Position numbers and translations under genes: made by a program. A stretch of 64,000 nucleotides of DNA from Comamonadaceae bacterium PBBC1. GTDB lineage: Bacteria > Pseudomonadota > Gammaproteobacteria > Burkholderiales > Burkholderiaceae_C. Each line of letters opens with the position of its first letter. Positions within the stretch are counted from its first letter, which is position 1. A model generated the notes under the pieces. That model worked only from the letters and a program-made list of their open reading frames with translations, ran no database searches and had not been told where the DNA came from. The DNA lies in contig NKIP01000021.1 in the NCBI GenBank assembly GCA_002256145.1, positions 1 through 64,000 of the forward strand, read 5' to 3'. Shown in pieces: positions 52,882-63,222 of the stretch.

Positions 52882-53753
52882 GCACCGCCCGCCAAACCCA
52901 GCTCACCGCCATCCTGACCATGGTCGCGGCCATGGCTTGCCTGTCGACGCAAGACACTTTCAGCAAAAAGCTGATGCTCAGCGTGGCCCCGGTCATCATC
53001 ATTTGGACGCGCTATGCCCTGCAGACCGCGCTGGTCAGCGCCACGATCTGGCGCAGACAATCGCCCGAACTGTGGCGCACACGGCAGTGGCGTCTGCAGT
53101 GGCTACGCGGCGCGCTGGTCGTGGGGGGCAGCGTGTTGGGTTATGGCGCTTTGCAGCGCATGCCTGTGGCCGAGTTCACCGCCATTTATTGCCTGGTGCC
53201 GCTGGCCGTGACTTTTGTGGCCCGGTTTGTGATGAAAGAAAGCGTGTCCTGGCTGGGCTGGCTGTGTGTGGCGGGCGGCATGATGGGTGCCCTGCTGGTG
53301 GTGCGTCCAGGGGGCCATGTGGACCCGACGGGTGCCTGCCTGGCACTGATGGGGGTGGTCTGCTACACCGGCTTTCAAACCCTGACTGGGTACTTGGCGC
53401 GGCAGGACTCGCCGCTGACCATCCAGCTGTGCACCAGCGCGCTGGGCTTGGCGCTCATGTCGGCCGTGGTGCCGTTTTTCTGGCCGGACCAGATGTCCTG
53501 GCCAGACTTGGCCCTGCTGGGCTTGGTGGCGCTGGCGGGCTCTTACGGCCAGTATTTCACGGTGCTGGCGTTTTCCAAAGCGCCCGCCTCGGTCTTGTCG
53601 CCCTACCTGTACACGGCCATCGGTTTTTCTGCACTGGGCGGCTGGTGGATGCTTGACCACCTGCCTGACGCACTGGCCCTGTGCGGCATGGGGATGATCG
53701 CGGGCTTTGGCCTGGCCACAGGCTGGCTCAACCAACACAAGGCCACAGCATGA
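52878..53753 (+). CDS. DMT-superfamily (EamA) transporter
   Basis: The 291-residue membrane protein has about ten hydrophobic segments in two EamA repeats, with TQDTFSKKLMLSVAPVII near residue 24 and GQYFTVLAFSKAPASVLSP near 222. EamA proteins move metabolites such as amino acids or amines. It overlaps the regulator stop by four bases, so it is probably coexpressed with the regulator and may export toxic intermediates or the amine substrate. Confidence 0.85.
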   Translation: MSTARQTQLTAILTMVAAMACLSTQDTFSKKLMLSVAPVIIIWTRYALQTALVSATIWRRQSPELWRTRQWRLQWLRGALVVGGSVLGYGALQRMPVAEFTAIYCLVPLAVTFVARFVMKESVSWLGWLCVAGGMMGALLVVRPGGHVDPTGACLALMGVVCYTGFQTLTGYLARQDSPLTIQLCTSALGLALMSAVVPFFWPDQMSWPDLALLGLVALAGSYGQYFTVLAFSKAPASVLSPYLYTAIGFSALGGWWMLDHLPDALALCGMGMIAGFGLATGWLNQHKATA

Positions 53754-54820
53754 ACACACCGCTTTTCAGCCCCAGCTATCGCGAGGCCCGCGCTCGATTT
53801 GTGCTGGCCGCGCAAGCCTGCAACGCACAGTTGCACATTAACGCCATGTCACTGCCAGGTGCAAATGGCGAGCAACTCGCCATGGATGTGGCCGTGCACG
53901 GCCCGGCCGATGCCGCACAAGTGCTGATGACCACCAGCGCAGTGCACGGCATCGAGGGGTTTTGCGGCTCGGCCATCCAGACGGGCTTGCTGCAATACCT
54001 GACGCTGCCGCCCGGAGTGGCCGTGGTGCATGTGCACGCAGTCAACCCGCATGGGTTTTCACATGCTCGCCGGGTGAACGAAGACAACGTCGACCTCAAC
54101 CGCAACTTCATTGACTTTTCCCAGCCCCTGCCGGTCAACGCCGACTACGCGCAGGTTCACGAACTGCTGCTGCCAACCCACTGGCCGCCCAGCCCAGAGG
54201 CCAGCGCTGCTTTGCAGGCTCAGGCCGATGCCTGGGGCGAGCGCCGCATGCAGCGGGCCATCACCAGTGGGCAGTACCAGTTTCCCCAAGGCGTCTGGTT
54301 TGGGGGGCTGGCCCCCACTTGGAGCCACCGCACGTTCAGGCAGGTGCTGCAAAAGCACCTCAGGCAAGCGCGCCAGATCGCCTGGATCGACCTGCACACC
54401 GGCCTGGGGCCTCACGGCCACGGCGAGCGCATTTTTGCCTGCACCGACAACGGCCAGACCCTGCAACGCGCCCGCCAGTGGTGGGGGCCAGACATCACTT
54501 CGGTAGATACGGGCACGTCCCAGAGCGTCCCGCTCTCGGGCCCGATCCAGATGGCCATTTATGAAGAGTGCCCGCAAGCGCAGTACACCGGCATTTGCTT
54601 GGAGTTCGGCACCTTGCCCCTGGCACAGATGATCCAGGCCATGCGGGCCGATCACTGGCTGGCCCTGCATCCAGAAGCCCAGCCCGAGCAGCAACGCGCC
54701 ATCCGTGCCGACATGCTGCAGGCCTTCAACCCGCCCTCGCCCGCTTGGCAAGAACAGGTCTGGCAGCAGGGATTACAAGCGGCGCAGCAGGCCATCCAGG
54801 GCTTGGGTACAACAGACTGA
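53750..54820 (+). CDS. DUF2817 (M14-like zinc carboxypeptidase) protein
   Basis: The 356-residue product has SAVHGIEGFCGS near residue 64 (His and Glu zinc ligands), HAVNPHGFSHARRVNEDNVD near 93, a further His in WIDLHTGLGPHG near 215 and a C-terminal glutamate region TGICLEFGTLPLAQ near 281. The fold is related to M14 carboxypeptidases and DUF2817 amidohydrolases. A role in cutting a glutamyl or amide bond of the amine pathway is possible. It overlaps the transporter stop by four bases. Confidence 0.8.
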   Translation: MNTPLFSPSYREARARFVLAAQACNAQLHINAMSLPGANGEQLAMDVAVHGPADAAQVLMTTSAVHGIEGFCGSAIQTGLLQYLTLPPGVAVVHVHAVNPHGFSHARRVNEDNVDLNRNFIDFSQPLPVNADYAQVHELLLPTHWPPSPEASAALQAQADAWGERRMQRAITSGQYQFPQGVWFGGLAPTWSHRTFRQVLQKHLRQARQIAWIDLHTGLGPHGHGERIFACTDNGQTLQRARQWWGPDITSVDTGTSQSVPLSGPIQMAIYEECPQAQYTGICLEFGTLPLAQMIQAMRADHWLALHPEAQPEQQRAIRADMLQAFNPPSPAWQEQVWQQGLQAAQQAIQGLGTTD

Positions 54821-54966
54821 ACCGGGTCACCCTCCGCTTTTTCGGGAAAACCCCGCCCAGGGTTTGCAAGTTTTCGATAGCTTGAAACCCGTATCTTGTT
54901 CAGACTTTGGTTCTGCTGCGGGGTGTCAAGCGCCCCACTCCAAAAAGACACACAAGGACGACACCC

Positions 54967-55944
54967 ATGATTTCACGCCGAACGATTTCCAGCCTGCTCG
55001 CAGGCCTGCTGGGCAGCTTGATGGTGCTCAGCGCCTCTGCGCAAAGCTTTCCCAACAAGATGGTCACTTTCATGGTGCCCTATCCGGCAGGGGGGGCCTC
55101 TGATGCTGTGGCCCGCATGGTTCAGATCGAGTACGAAAAAAGCCTGGGCCAGAAAATCATGGTCGAAAACCTCGGTGGCGTGAGCGGCGCTCTGGGCATT
55201 CAAAAGGTGTTGGCCGCACCGGCCGATGGCTACTATCAAATCCTGGGCACGCCCATGGAGCTGGTCATGGCGCCCCTGGCGCTGTCGGCGGTGAAGTTCA
55301 AGCCCGAAGAACTTCGTCTGGCCAGCCTGATGGGCCGCACATCCATTGGACTGGCGATCCGCAAGGACATCCCGGCCAACAACATCGAGGAATTTCTGGC
55401 TTGGGCCAAAGGCAAACAAGTCAGCTATGCCAGCGTGGGTCAAGGATCGCTGTACCACATCATGGGCGAACAATTCAAAGCGCAAAGCAAACTCGACATG
55501 CTGCACGTGCCCTACAAGGCTGCTGTGCAGATCTTCACCGACCTGGGTGGCGGCGCGGTGGACATGAGCTTTACCCCTCTGGCAGGACCGGCCCCGGGCA
55601 TGATCAAGGACGGCCGTTTCAAGTTGATCGGCGTGTCCTCGCCCCAGCCTCACACGCTTTTCCCCAACGTGGCGCCGATCAGCGCCCACAAAACCTTCCC
55701 GGGTTTCAACTTTGACATCTGGATCGGTCTGCAAGTGCCCAAAGGCACGCCCGAGGCCGCCGTTCAGAAAATCAACCAGGCCATGAACGAAGCCATCAAG
55801 AGCGAGGCTTATGTCAAAGGCATGTCCACCACGGGCAGCCAGATACCTGCGCCCATGAGCATGGCCGAGCTGGACAAGTTTTACTACGGCGAAGTGGAAC
55901 GCTACCGCGCCTTGTTCAAGGCCGCCAAGGTCGAACCGCAGTGA
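54967..55944 (+). CDS. Bug/TctC-type periplasmic solute-binding protein
   Basis: The 325-residue product has a signal peptide (SLLAGLLGSLMVLSASAQ) and the Bug motifs MVTFMVPYPAGGASDAVAR near residue 32 and ENLGGVSGALGIQK near 70. Ligand unknown. It starts 146 bases after the peptidase-like gene and is followed by a strong terminator, so it may be its own unit. No TctAB genes are adjacent. Confidence 0.88.
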   Translation: MISRRTISSLLAGLLGSLMVLSASAQSFPNKMVTFMVPYPAGGASDAVARMVQIEYEKSLGQKIMVENLGGVSGALGIQKVLAAPADGYYQILGTPMELVMAPLALSAVKFKPEELRLASLMGRTSIGLAIRKDIPANNIEEFLAWAKGKQVSYASVGQGSLYHIMGEQFKAQSKLDMLHVPYKAAVQIFTDLGGGAVDMSFTPLAGPAPGMIKDGRFKLIGVSSPQPHTLFPNVAPISAHKTFPGFNFDIWIGLQVPKGTPEAAVQKINQAMNEAIKSEAYVKGMSTTGSQIPAPMSMAELDKFYYGEVERYRALFKAAKVEPQ

Positions 55945-55985
55945 AACACTGAGTGCGCAGCGCACCCGTGCTGACGCTCGCGCCA

Positions 55986-56026
55986 CCCGGGACATGCTCA
56001 CCCCTCGTGACATGCCCGGGTTTTTT
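55986..56026 (+). terminator. Rho-independent terminator after the Bug gene
   Basis: A long stem built from CCCGGG/CCCGGG, CATG/CATG and TCAC/GTGA with small bulges and a CCCTC loop is followed by six Ts at 56021-56026. It ends the Bug gene transcript. Confidence 0.88.
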
Positions 56027-56049
56027 CATTCCAGCCTAACTTGTTCAGC

Positions 56050-57510
56050 ATGACCGATTTCACTTACAGCACCGCCACCGAAATGATGGCCCGCCTGCGC
56101 GCAGGCGAAGTGACCAGCAGCCAATTACTCGCACAGCACATCGCCCGCGTCGAGCAGCGCGATGGCCCGATCAACGCCGTGGTGGTGCGCACCTTTGAGG
56201 CCGCCCGCGAACGCGCCGCCCAAGCCGACGCGGCGCGTGCCCATGGCGAAGACTGGGGGCTGCTGCACGGCCTGCCCATGACCGTCAAAGAGTCGTTTGA
56301 CCTGCCGGGCACGCCCACCTGCTGGGGCTTTCCTCAGTACAAGGACAACATCGCACAACAACCAGCCGTGGCCGTGCAGCGCTTGCTGAACGCCGGGGCG
56401 GTGGTGTTTGGCAAGACCAATGTGCCGGTGGCTTTGGGCGACTGGCAATCGTTCAACCCGGTCTATGGCACGACCCATAACCCCTGGGACCTGAGCCGCA
56501 CGCCGGGCGGATCGTCGGGCGGGGCCAGCGCGGCGCTGGCCGCAGGCATGACGCCGCTGGAGCTGGGCAGCGACATTGGTGCCTCCATCCGCAACCCGGC
56601 ACATTACTGCGGCGTGTATGGCCACAAACCCACCTGGGGTGTGGTGCCCATGGAGGGCCACCAATTGCCCGGTGTGCGCTGCATTGACAGCCTGGACATT
56701 GCCGTGGCAGGGCCGCTGGCGCGCAGCGCTCAGGACCTGCAACTGGCCATGCAGGTGCTGACCACCCCCTTGCAACAGTTTGGCCCCATGGGTTGGACGC
56801 CCACCCAATGGCGGCAGACCGACAAAGCCCCCTGGCAATGCCGCGTGGCCATCGTCTACGACGACCCCGAGGCTCGGGTGGACCAGAGCATTCAAGACCG
56901 GCTGCACGCGTTGGCCGACTTTTTGCGGTCGCAAGGCGTGACCGTGCTGGACGACCACCGACCGGTGGACAGCGCGCAGTCGCACCGTGTGTACTCCTAC
57001 CTGCTGCGCTCGGCCACTGGCGCCTGGCTGGACGACGCGACCTTTGCCCGCTTTCAGGCGCTGGGCCAGCAAGCCGACCCGGCGCTGGACACCATGCGCG
57101 AGCGCGTCTGGCGCGGCAGCACCCTGACGCACCGCGACTGGGTCGAGTTTGACCAGCAACGCGCCGTGCTGCGGACTCAGTGGCAAAGCTACTTCGAGAC
57201 TGTGGACCTGCTCATCACGCCAGTGGCCACCTCGCCCGCCTTTTTGCACAACCAGCAAGGCGAACGTTGGGAGCGCATGCTGCAGGTCAACGGCCAGAAC
57301 CAGCCGCACACTGACAGTCTGTTCTGGGCGGGCTATCCCGGCTTGGTGGGCCTGCCCGCCACCGCCATCCCGATCGGTCAAAGCCCGGACGGCTTACCCG
57401 TTGGCGCGCAAATCATCGGCAACAGTTTGGCCGACCCGCTGTGCCTGAACATGGCCCGCTGGCTCGAAACCGAGTGGTGCGGCTTTGTGCAGCCACCGCA
57501 CCTGGCTTGA
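56050..57510 (+). CDS. Amidase signature family amidohydrolase
   Basis: The 486-residue enzyme has the Ser-cisSer-Lys triad: catalytic Lys in PMTVKESFD near residue 79, cis-Ser and nucleophile region TPGGSSGGASAAL near 153-160 and GSDIGASIRNPA near 176. It cleaves amides (aliphatic or aryl) to acid and ammonia. The ATG at 56050 is used; a TTG three codons earlier (56041) is less likely. It follows the terminator and has its own transcript start. Confidence 0.9.
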   Translation: MTDFTYSTATEMMARLRAGEVTSSQLLAQHIARVEQRDGPINAVVVRTFEAARERAAQADAARAHGEDWGLLHGLPMTVKESFDLPGTPTCWGFPQYKDNIAQQPAVAVQRLLNAGAVVFGKTNVPVALGDWQSFNPVYGTTHNPWDLSRTPGGSSGGASAALAAGMTPLELGSDIGASIRNPAHYCGVYGHKPTWGVVPMEGHQLPGVRCIDSLDIAVAGPLARSAQDLQLAMQVLTTPLQQFGPMGWTPTQWRQTDKAPWQCRVAIVYDDPEARVDQSIQDRLHALADFLRSQGVTVLDDHRPVDSAQSHRVYSYLLRSATGAWLDDATFARFQALGQQADPALDTMRERVWRGSTLTHRDWVEFDQQRAVLRTQWQSYFETVDLLITPVATSPAFLHNQQGERWERMLQVNGQNQPHTDSLFWAGYPGLVGLPATAIPIGQSPDGLPVGAQIIGNSLADPLCLNMARWLETEWCGFVQPPHLA

Positions 57511-57588
57511 ACCCCCCAAATCACACCGTGCCCCTGACTGGCCAACCACTGGATGGTCTGAGCAAGGTCACAGCACAAGGTCTCAAGG

Positions 57589-58575
57589 TCAGTCCACCGT
57601 GATTTTTTCATCCTTCACGATTTTGGCCATGGCCGGAATTTCTGACTTGATCCATTGGCCAAACTGCTCAGGTGACATGCTCGAGGGCTCGGCCCCCAAT
57701 GTGACCAAGCGCTCTTTGATGTCGGGCATGGCGGCGATCTTTTGGACCTCTGCATTGAGCTTGTCCACAATCGCTTTGGGCGTTCCAGCGGGTGCCAAAA
57801 GACCCTGAAAACTGCCGGTCAAGAAACCCGGCAGGCTCTCACTGATGGCGGGTACATCGGGCAACTGGCCATTGCGCTTGGTGCTGGACACCGCAATGAG
57901 TTTGATTTTTCCGGCTTTGACATGTGGGTAGGTGGCCACCATGCCATTGAACATCACATCCACCTGGCCACCGATCAGATCGGTGATGGCCTGTGCCCCA
58001 CCTTTGTAAGGGACATAACCCCACTCGATACCCTGCCGCTGGGCAAACATGACACCGGCCAGGTGCGTGGCGCTGCCCATGCCCGCCGCCGCTGCGTAAT
58101 TGAGTTTGCCCTTTTGTGCTTTGGCGTATGCCACCAATTCGGCGGGTGTGTTGGCGGGCACCTTGGTGCTGACGGCCAACAGGTGGGGTGAATAGGCCAC
58201 CATGCCGACGGGAGCGAAGTCATTGAGCACATTGAACGGCAATTTGTACAAAGCCGGGCTGATGACCAGGTTGCCCACATCCATGAGCACCAAGGTGTGA
58301 CCGTCGGGGGCCGACTTGGCGACCCAATCAGCGCCCAAATTGCCGTTGGAGCCCGGTTTGTTGTCCACCACCACGGGCTGACCCCAAGACTCGGTCAGCT
58401 TTTGCCCGACCAAACGGGCCAGCACATCGGATGTGCCGCCTGCCGGAAAAGGCACCACGATCCGGATCGGTTTGCTGGGGTAAACGGCCGGGCCAGAGGC
58501 GGATGTCTGGGCTTGCGCCTGCAAACCCGTTAACACGGCGATGACGCCAAAGGCCAGTGAAAAGCTTTTTTTCAT
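57589..58575 (-). CDS. Bug/TctC-type periplasmic solute-binding protein
   Basis: The 328-residue product has a signal peptide (SLAFGVIAVLTGLQAQA) and Bug motifs SKPIRIVVPFPAGGTSDVLAR near 34 and VDNKPGSNGNLGADWV near 71. It is the third Bug protein of the window and lies convergent with the amidase. Ligand unknown; no TctAB neighbour. Confidence 0.88.
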   Translation of the reverse strand: MKKSFSLAFGVIAVLTGLQAQAQTSASGPAVYPSKPIRIVVPFPAGGTSDVLARLVGQKLTESWGQPVVVDNKPGSNGNLGADWVAKSAPDGHTLVLMDVGNLVISPALYKLPFNVLNDFAPVGMVAYSPHLLAVSTKVPANTPAELVAYAKAQKGKLNYAAAAGMGSATHLAGVMFAQRQGIEWGYVPYKGGAQAITDLIGGQVDVMFNGMVATYPHVKAGKIKLIAVSSTKRNGQLPDVPAISESLPGFLTGSFQGLLAPAGTPKAIVDKLNAEVQKIAAMPDIKERLVTLGAEPSSMSPEQFGQWIKSEIPAMAKIVKDEKITVD

Positions 58576-58635
58576 GGTGCATGTCTCCTGTGGTTGTAAT
58601 TTGGCTGAAAACGAACTTGCAAGCGCCGGGGCACT

Positions 58636-60018
58636 TCAATAGGTCAACTCCAGCACCGTGGTGCGACCCTCTGCCAAGGGCCAAGTCAAGCCGACCAGGC
58701 GCTCGCCGTTGAATTCAGCGGCCACAGTTCGCTGGGTTTTGTCATCCAGCCGCAGTTTGGAACTGGCCACGCCCGCTCCGGGGGGCACCCCCGGCAAGCT
58801 CGTTTTGCCGTCCAGGCGCATGCTGTCACGCGGCGGGTCAAAGTAGCCACGGGGCCGCACAAAACTGACCAGTGCCGCAGCCGACCGGTCGGCCTCGGCC
58901 ACGCGCTCGGGCTTCATGTGAACAATGTCGCTCGAGCGCGGGAATGGGCTGCGGTAAATGTGTGTCGTGGCATAGCCCTTGGCCGTGATGACAAACTCAT
59001 AGGTTGCTTGTGATGTGCCTTTGAAAGGCCCCCAAAGCCCGTCGGTGCCCACTGTTTTTTGATGCACCGCAGCGCCTTTGCGCTGCCCTGTCACGGGGTC
59101 GATCTCATAAACCTCAAGGCCTGCACCAGCCAGTGGCAAATTGTTCACAAAGTTGCCGCTCTGCGCGTCTTGTGGATTCAAGCCCAAACCCACCACTTTG
59201 CCGTTCAAAAGCACCGAAGCCTCGGTTTGGATGCCCAAAGCAGGCGTGCGACCCGTGATGAAACGGTAAGTGGCTTCAAAAGCCGCTGCCGAATAAGACG
59301 TTTCGCGGTGGTCAATGCGGGGGATCACCACGTTGGTCGCCCCTTTGAGCTCCGGGCCGGCAAAAGTCACGTTGGTCGCTTTGCCTTTCATGCCAATCCA
59401 CAGGCCATCGGGCTGCGCAAACTTGTCGTTGTTGTCCGAACGGATGGTCATCCATTTGGCTAGGCCACAGACCTCGTCGCCCTGTGCATTTTTGGGCGCA
59501 TTGAGCTGACTCAGAAAGGGTCCAGTGCCGGAAAATTCATTGGCTTCGTTGACGCCGGGAATAGCCTGAACACCGTGATTGGGTGTGCCGCCCAGCACCG
59601 CATGGCTGACGAGGTTTTGCCCCCCACCATTGCAGATGAAGTTGCGAATCGCATTGCCACCCCGCGAGTTGCCGACCAACACCACCTGCGCGGCACCGGT
59701 TCGCTTCAAGACCGCTTGCACTTCTTCGCGCAAAAAGGCCATGTGCTCGGCGGTGGAGGTGCGGCCCGCTTGGGGCCTGTTGTCGGCGTCTCGCGCCAGG
59801 GGATAGGGCACATCGATGGCATGCAGGCGTTCACGCGGCCAGCCGTTGGATTCAAAGCGCCACATCGTGCTTTGCCACAGGGCGGCCGTGTCCCCATTGC
59901 CGTGGACAAACACCACGGGCGGTTTGTCAGCCCCCGCAGTGCGCAAGGTACCCGAGCAGGCCCCCAGCAACAGCGTGGACAAAGCAGCAAGCCAAAGGTT
60001 TCTGCGCAGCAAATTCAT
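58636..60018 (-). CDS. Exported lipoprotein alpha/beta hydrolase with C-terminal beta domain
   Basis: The 460-residue product has a lipoprotein signal (LAALSTLLLGACSG, lipobox Cys near 21), a lipase-like core with PPVVFVHGNGDTAALW near 33 and the nucleophile elbow VVLVGNSRGGNAIRN near 114, then a long C-terminal part with beta-rich repeats (EVYEIDPVTGQRKGAAV near 302). The layout resembles extracellular lipases with a C-terminal beta barrel. Substrate unknown; ester or polyester cleavage is possible. Confidence 0.75.
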   Translation of the reverse strand: MNLLRRNLWLAALSTLLLGACSGTLRTAGADKPPVVFVHGNGDTAALWQSTMWRFESNGWPRERLHAIDVPYPLARDADNRPQAGRTSTAEHMAFLREEVQAVLKRTGAAQVVLVGNSRGGNAIRNFICNGGGQNLVSHAVLGGTPNHGVQAIPGVNEANEFSGTGPFLSQLNAPKNAQGDEVCGLAKWMTIRSDNNDKFAQPDGLWIGMKGKATNVTFAGPELKGATNVVIPRIDHRETSYSAAAFEATYRFITGRTPALGIQTEASVLLNGKVVGLGLNPQDAQSGNFVNNLPLAGAGLEVYEIDPVTGQRKGAAVHQKTVGTDGLWGPFKGTSQATYEFVITAKGYATTHIYRSPFPRSSDIVHMKPERVAEADRSAAALVSFVRPRGYFDPPRDSMRLDGKTSLPGVPPGAGVASSKLRLDDKTQRTVAAEFNGERLVGLTWPLAEGRTTVLELTY

Positions 60019-60104
60019 GGGACCCGTCCTTCCATGTCAAAAGTGCTTCATGGTGAAGGATTCCGTTCACGGGTGCTGACCCGAAGGTGTCAGCCCACGC
60101 CCTT

Positions 60105-60902
60105 TCAGTTGGGTTTTCGGGCTGAGAAGGCCCACAAAGCCACGCCGCCCAACATCATCGGCACACACAACCACTGCCCCATGCTCATGCCCAGACTCAA
60201 AAGGCCCAGATGCGCATCGGGTTCGCGGAAAAATTCGGCCACAAAGCGGAAAAAACCGTAGCCGAGCAAAAAGGCTGCCGACACTTGGCCGGTGGGACGG
60301 TCTTTGCGGGCAAACCACCACAGCAACACAAACAACAGCAAGCCTTCCAGGGCAATTTGGTAGAGCTGCGAGGGGTGGCGCGGCAAATCGCCCGCCCCCC
60401 GGAACACCATGCCCCAAGGCAGCGAAGGGTCGGCCACCCGGCCCCAAAGCTCGCCATTGAGGAAATTGCCCACCCGTCCGGCGGCAAGTCCCGTGGGCAC
60501 ACAGGGCGCGACAAAATCCATGACCTGCAAAAACGACCGCTGTCGACTGCGTGCAAACCACACCATGGCCAAGATCACGCCCAGCAAGCCCCCGTGAAAA
60601 CTCATGCCACCTTGCCAGACAGCCAGGATTTCCAGGGGATTCGACAGGTAATAAGCGGGTTTGTAAAACAAGCAATAACCCACGCGCCCGCCCAAAATGA
60701 CACCGAGCACGCCCAAAAACAGGATGTCTTCCACATCGCGTTTTTGCCATTGCGGCAGGTGCTTGAAGGGCGCATGGCCCAGACGACGCACGCCCAACCA
60801 GAAAAACAAGCCAAAAGCGGCCAAGTAAGTCAGGCCATACCAATGGATGGCCAAGGGGCCCAATTGCAGGGCGACGGGGTCGATTTGAGGATGGATCAGC
60901 AT
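60105..60902 (-). CDS. lgt: Prolipoprotein diacylglyceryl transferase
   Basis: The 265-residue membrane enzyme transfers diacylglyceryl to the lipobox cysteine of prolipoproteins. The signature [13 protein letters not shown] near 144, the essential His/Gly region [11 protein letters not shown] near 99 and [10 protein letters not shown] are present, with seven membrane segments. The ATG at 60902 was chosen over 60917. It is divergent from ilvD. Confidence 0.95.
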   Translation of the reverse strand: MLIHPQIDPVALQLGPLAIHWYGLTYLAAFGLFFWLGVRRLGHAPFKHLPQWQKRDVEDILFLGVLGVILGGRVGYCLFYKPAYYLSNPLEILAVWQGGMSFHGGLLGVILAMVWFARSRQRSFLQVMDFVAPCVPTGLAAGRVGNFLNGELWGRVADPSLPWGMVFRGAGDLPRHPSQLYQIALEGLLLFVLLWWFARKDRPTGQVSAAFLLGYGFFRFVAEFFREPDAHLGLLSLGMSMGQWLCVPMMLGGVALWAFSARKPN

Positions 60903-61005
60903 GCCCGGATTGTGCACCGGAGATGCCTCGAACTGGACACAAAGGCCTGACCAGCGCCCGTTAGAATGTGGCGACTTTCTTTTGGGCTTCTACTGAGACA
61001 CCACC

Positions 61006-62709
61006 ATGAGCGACAAAATCATCCCGATCACCCCCATCAACCGCCGCAGCGCCAACATCACACAGGGCAAATCCCGTGCCCCGAACCGCTCGATGTACTA
61101 CGCCATGGGCTACGAAGAGGGCGATTTCGTCAAACCCATGGTGGGCGTGGCCAACGGCCACAGCACCATCACCCCGTGCAACAGCGGCTTGCAAAAACTG
61201 GCCGACGCGGCCATCCAAGGCATTGAAGAAGCCGGTGGCAACGCCCAGGTGTTTGGCACCCCGACCATCTCGGACGGCATGGCCATGGGCACCGAGGGCA
61301 TGAAGTTCTCGCTGGTCAGCCGCGAAGTGATCTCGGACTGCATCGAAACCTGCGTGCAAGGCCAGTGGATGGACGGCGTGCTGGTGGTCGGCGGCTGCGA
61401 CAAGAACATGCCCGGCGGCATGATGGGCATGTTGCGCGCCAACGTGCCGGCCATTTATGTCTACGGCGGCACCATCTTGCCCGGCCGCTACCAAGGCAAA
61501 GACCTGAACATCGTGAGCGTGTTCGAGGCCGTGGGCGAAAACGCTGCGGGCAAATTGAGCGACTTTGACCTGAAAGAAATCGAAAAACGCGCCATTCCCG
61601 GCACAGGTTCTTGCGGCGGCATGTACACCGCCAACACCATGTCATCGGCTTTCGAGGCGCTGGGCATGTCCCTGCCCTACTCGTCGACCATGGCCAACCC
61701 GCACGACGAAAAGCAAAACTCGGCCAAAGAATCGGCCAAGGTACTGATCGAGGCCATCAAGAACGACTTGAAGCCCCGCGACATCGTGACCAAAGAAGCC
61801 ATCGAAAACGCCGTGGCGGTGATCATGGCGACCGGCGGCTCAACCAACGCGGTGCTGCACTTCTTGGCCATCGCCCACACCGCAGGCGTGGACTGGACGA
61901 TCGACGACTTCGAGCGCATGCGCAAGAAAATCCCCGTGATTTGCGACCTCAAGCCCAGCGGCAAATATTTGGCCGTCGACCTGCACCAAGCGGGCGGCAT
62001 TCCGCAAGTCATGAAAACCTTGCTGGCCGCTGGTTTGTTGCACGGCGACTGCATGACCATCACAGGCAAAACCATTGCCGAAAATCTGAAAGACGTGCCC
62101 GACGTTCCTCGCGCTGACCAAGATGTGATCCGCCCCATCGACAAGCCCATGTACGCCGAAGGCCACTTGGCTATCCTCAAGGGCAACCTGTCGCCTGAAG
62201 GCGCCGTGGCCAAGATCACTGGCCTGAAAAACCCGGTCATCACCGGCCCAGCCCGTGTGTTCGACGACGAGCAATCGGCCCTCGAAGCCATTTTGGCGGG
62301 CAAGATTGTGGCTGGCGACGTGATGGTTTTGCGTTACCTCGGCCCCAAAGGCGGCCCTGGCATGCCCGAAATGCTGGCCCCCACAGGTGCACTGATCGGT
62401 GCCGGTCTGGGTGAAAGCGTGGGCCTGATCACCGACGGTCGCTTCTCCGGTGGCACCTGGGGCATGGTGGTGGGCCACGTCGCCCCTGAAGCCGCAGCAG
62501 GTGGCACCATCGCCTTTGTGAACGAGGGTGACAGCATCACCATCGACGCTCACAAGCTGATTTTGGAGTTGAACGTGCCCGAAGCCGAACTGGCCAAACG
62601 CCGTGAAGGCTGGAAAGCCCCCGAGCCCCGTTACACCCGTGGCGTGCAGGCCAAGTTCGCTTTCAACGCATCGAGCGCCAGCAAAGGTGCTGTGCTCGAC
62701 CTGTATTGA
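61006..62709 (+). CDS. ilvD: Dihydroxy-acid dehydratase
   Basis: The 567-residue [Fe-S] enzyme dehydrates 2,3-dihydroxy acids in valine, leucine and isoleucine synthesis. Cluster cysteines are in [12 protein letters not shown] near 131 and [14 protein letters not shown] near 203, with a third cysteine upstream (ITPCNSGLQ near 59). [11 protein letters not shown] is near 477. The start at 61006 matches the family N-terminus. It ends 13 bases before a strong terminator. Confidence 0.97.
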   Translation: MSDKIIPITPINRRSANITQGKSRAPNRSMYYAMGYEEGDFVKPMVGVANGHSTITPCNSGLQKLADAAIQGIEEAGGNAQVFGTPTISDGMAMGTEGMKFSLVSREVISDCIETCVQGQWMDGVLVVGGCDKNMPGGMMGMLRANVPAIYVYGGTILPGRYQGKDLNIVSVFEAVGENAAGKLSDFDLKEIEKRAIPGTGSCGGMYTANTMSSAFEALGMSLPYSSTMANPHDEKQNSAKESAKVLIEAIKNDLKPRDIVTKEAIENAVAVIMATGGSTNAVLHFLAIAHTAGVDWTIDDFERMRKKIPVICDLKPSGKYLAVDLHQAGGIPQVMKTLLAAGLLHGDCMTITGKTIAENLKDVPDVPRADQDVIRPIDKPMYAEGHLAILKGNLSPEGAVAKITGLKNPVITGPARVFDDEQSALEAILAGKIVAGDVMVLRYLGPKGGPGMPEMLAPTGALIGAGLGESVGLITDGRFSGGTWGMVVGHVAPEAAAGGTIAFVNEGDSITIDAHKLILELNVPEAELAKRREGWKAPEPRYTRGVQAKFAFNASSASKGAVLDLY

Positions 62710-62722
62710 CGCGTACTTGACG

Positions 62723-62760
62723 CCCACAAAAAAGCCGCTTTTCAGCGGCTTTTTTGTGGG
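62723..62760. terminator. Bidirectional rho-independent terminator after ilvD
   Basis: A perfect 17-bp stem (CCCACAAAAAAGCCGCT pairing with its complement 62744-62760) encloses a 4-base loop. A run of A on one side and T on the other allows termination in both directions, serving ilvD and the convergent GlcG-like gene. Confidence 0.93.
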
Positions 62761-62814
62761 TCAATGCTATTGGCAAACCCGTCAGAACAGCCGCAGGCTG
62801 CCCTGATCAGACCA

Positions 62815-63222
62815 TCACAGACCGATGGCGGCGATACCGGCTTTGGCGATCTGAGCGTCTTCGTTCGACTTGACGCCGCTCACACCGACTGCGCCCAGGC
62901 AAAAACCGTCTTTCATGATCGGCACACCGCCTTCGAGCATGCCGTGGATGGTCGGAGCCGACAAAAAGGAAGTGCGTCCACCATTGATCACGTCTTCGTA
63001 CACCTTGCTCTCGCGGCGACCCAAGGCTGCGGTGTGCGCTTTGGCTGGGGCGATGTGCGAAGACACGGGAGGCGCACCGTCCAGACGGGCAAAGTGCAGC
63101 AAATGGCCACCCGCATCCACAATGGCGATGCTGACTGCCCAATTGTTCTGGAGGGCTTCGGCTTCGGCCGCAGCGGCAATGGCTTTGACATCGGACAGTT
63201 CGAGAGAAGACTGAGTTTTCAT
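62815..63222 (-). CDS. GlcG/HbpS-like protein
   Basis: The 135-residue product begins MKTQSSLELSDVKAIAAAAE and contains VSIAIVDAGGHLLHFARLDG near residue 29 and GAVGVSGVKSNEDAQIAKAG near 109, the GlcG/HbpS (PF03928) fold. Such proteins bind small ligands or haem, or pair with oxidases; role here unknown. The ATG at 63222 removes a short upstream in-frame extension. Confidence 0.85.
   Translation of the reverse strand: MKTQSSLELSDVKAIAAAAEAEALQNNWAVSIAIVDAGGHLLHFARLDGAPPVSSHIAPAKAHTAALGRRESKVYEDVINGGRTSFLSAPTIHGMLEGGVPIMKDGFCLGAVGVSGVKSNEDAQIAKAGIAAIGL

Noticed and set aside
52221-53753. Longer 510-codon frame running from inside the AraC gene into the transporter
   Set aside because: The first part is the wrong frame of the regulator; the transporter starts at the ATG overlapping the regulator stop at 52878.
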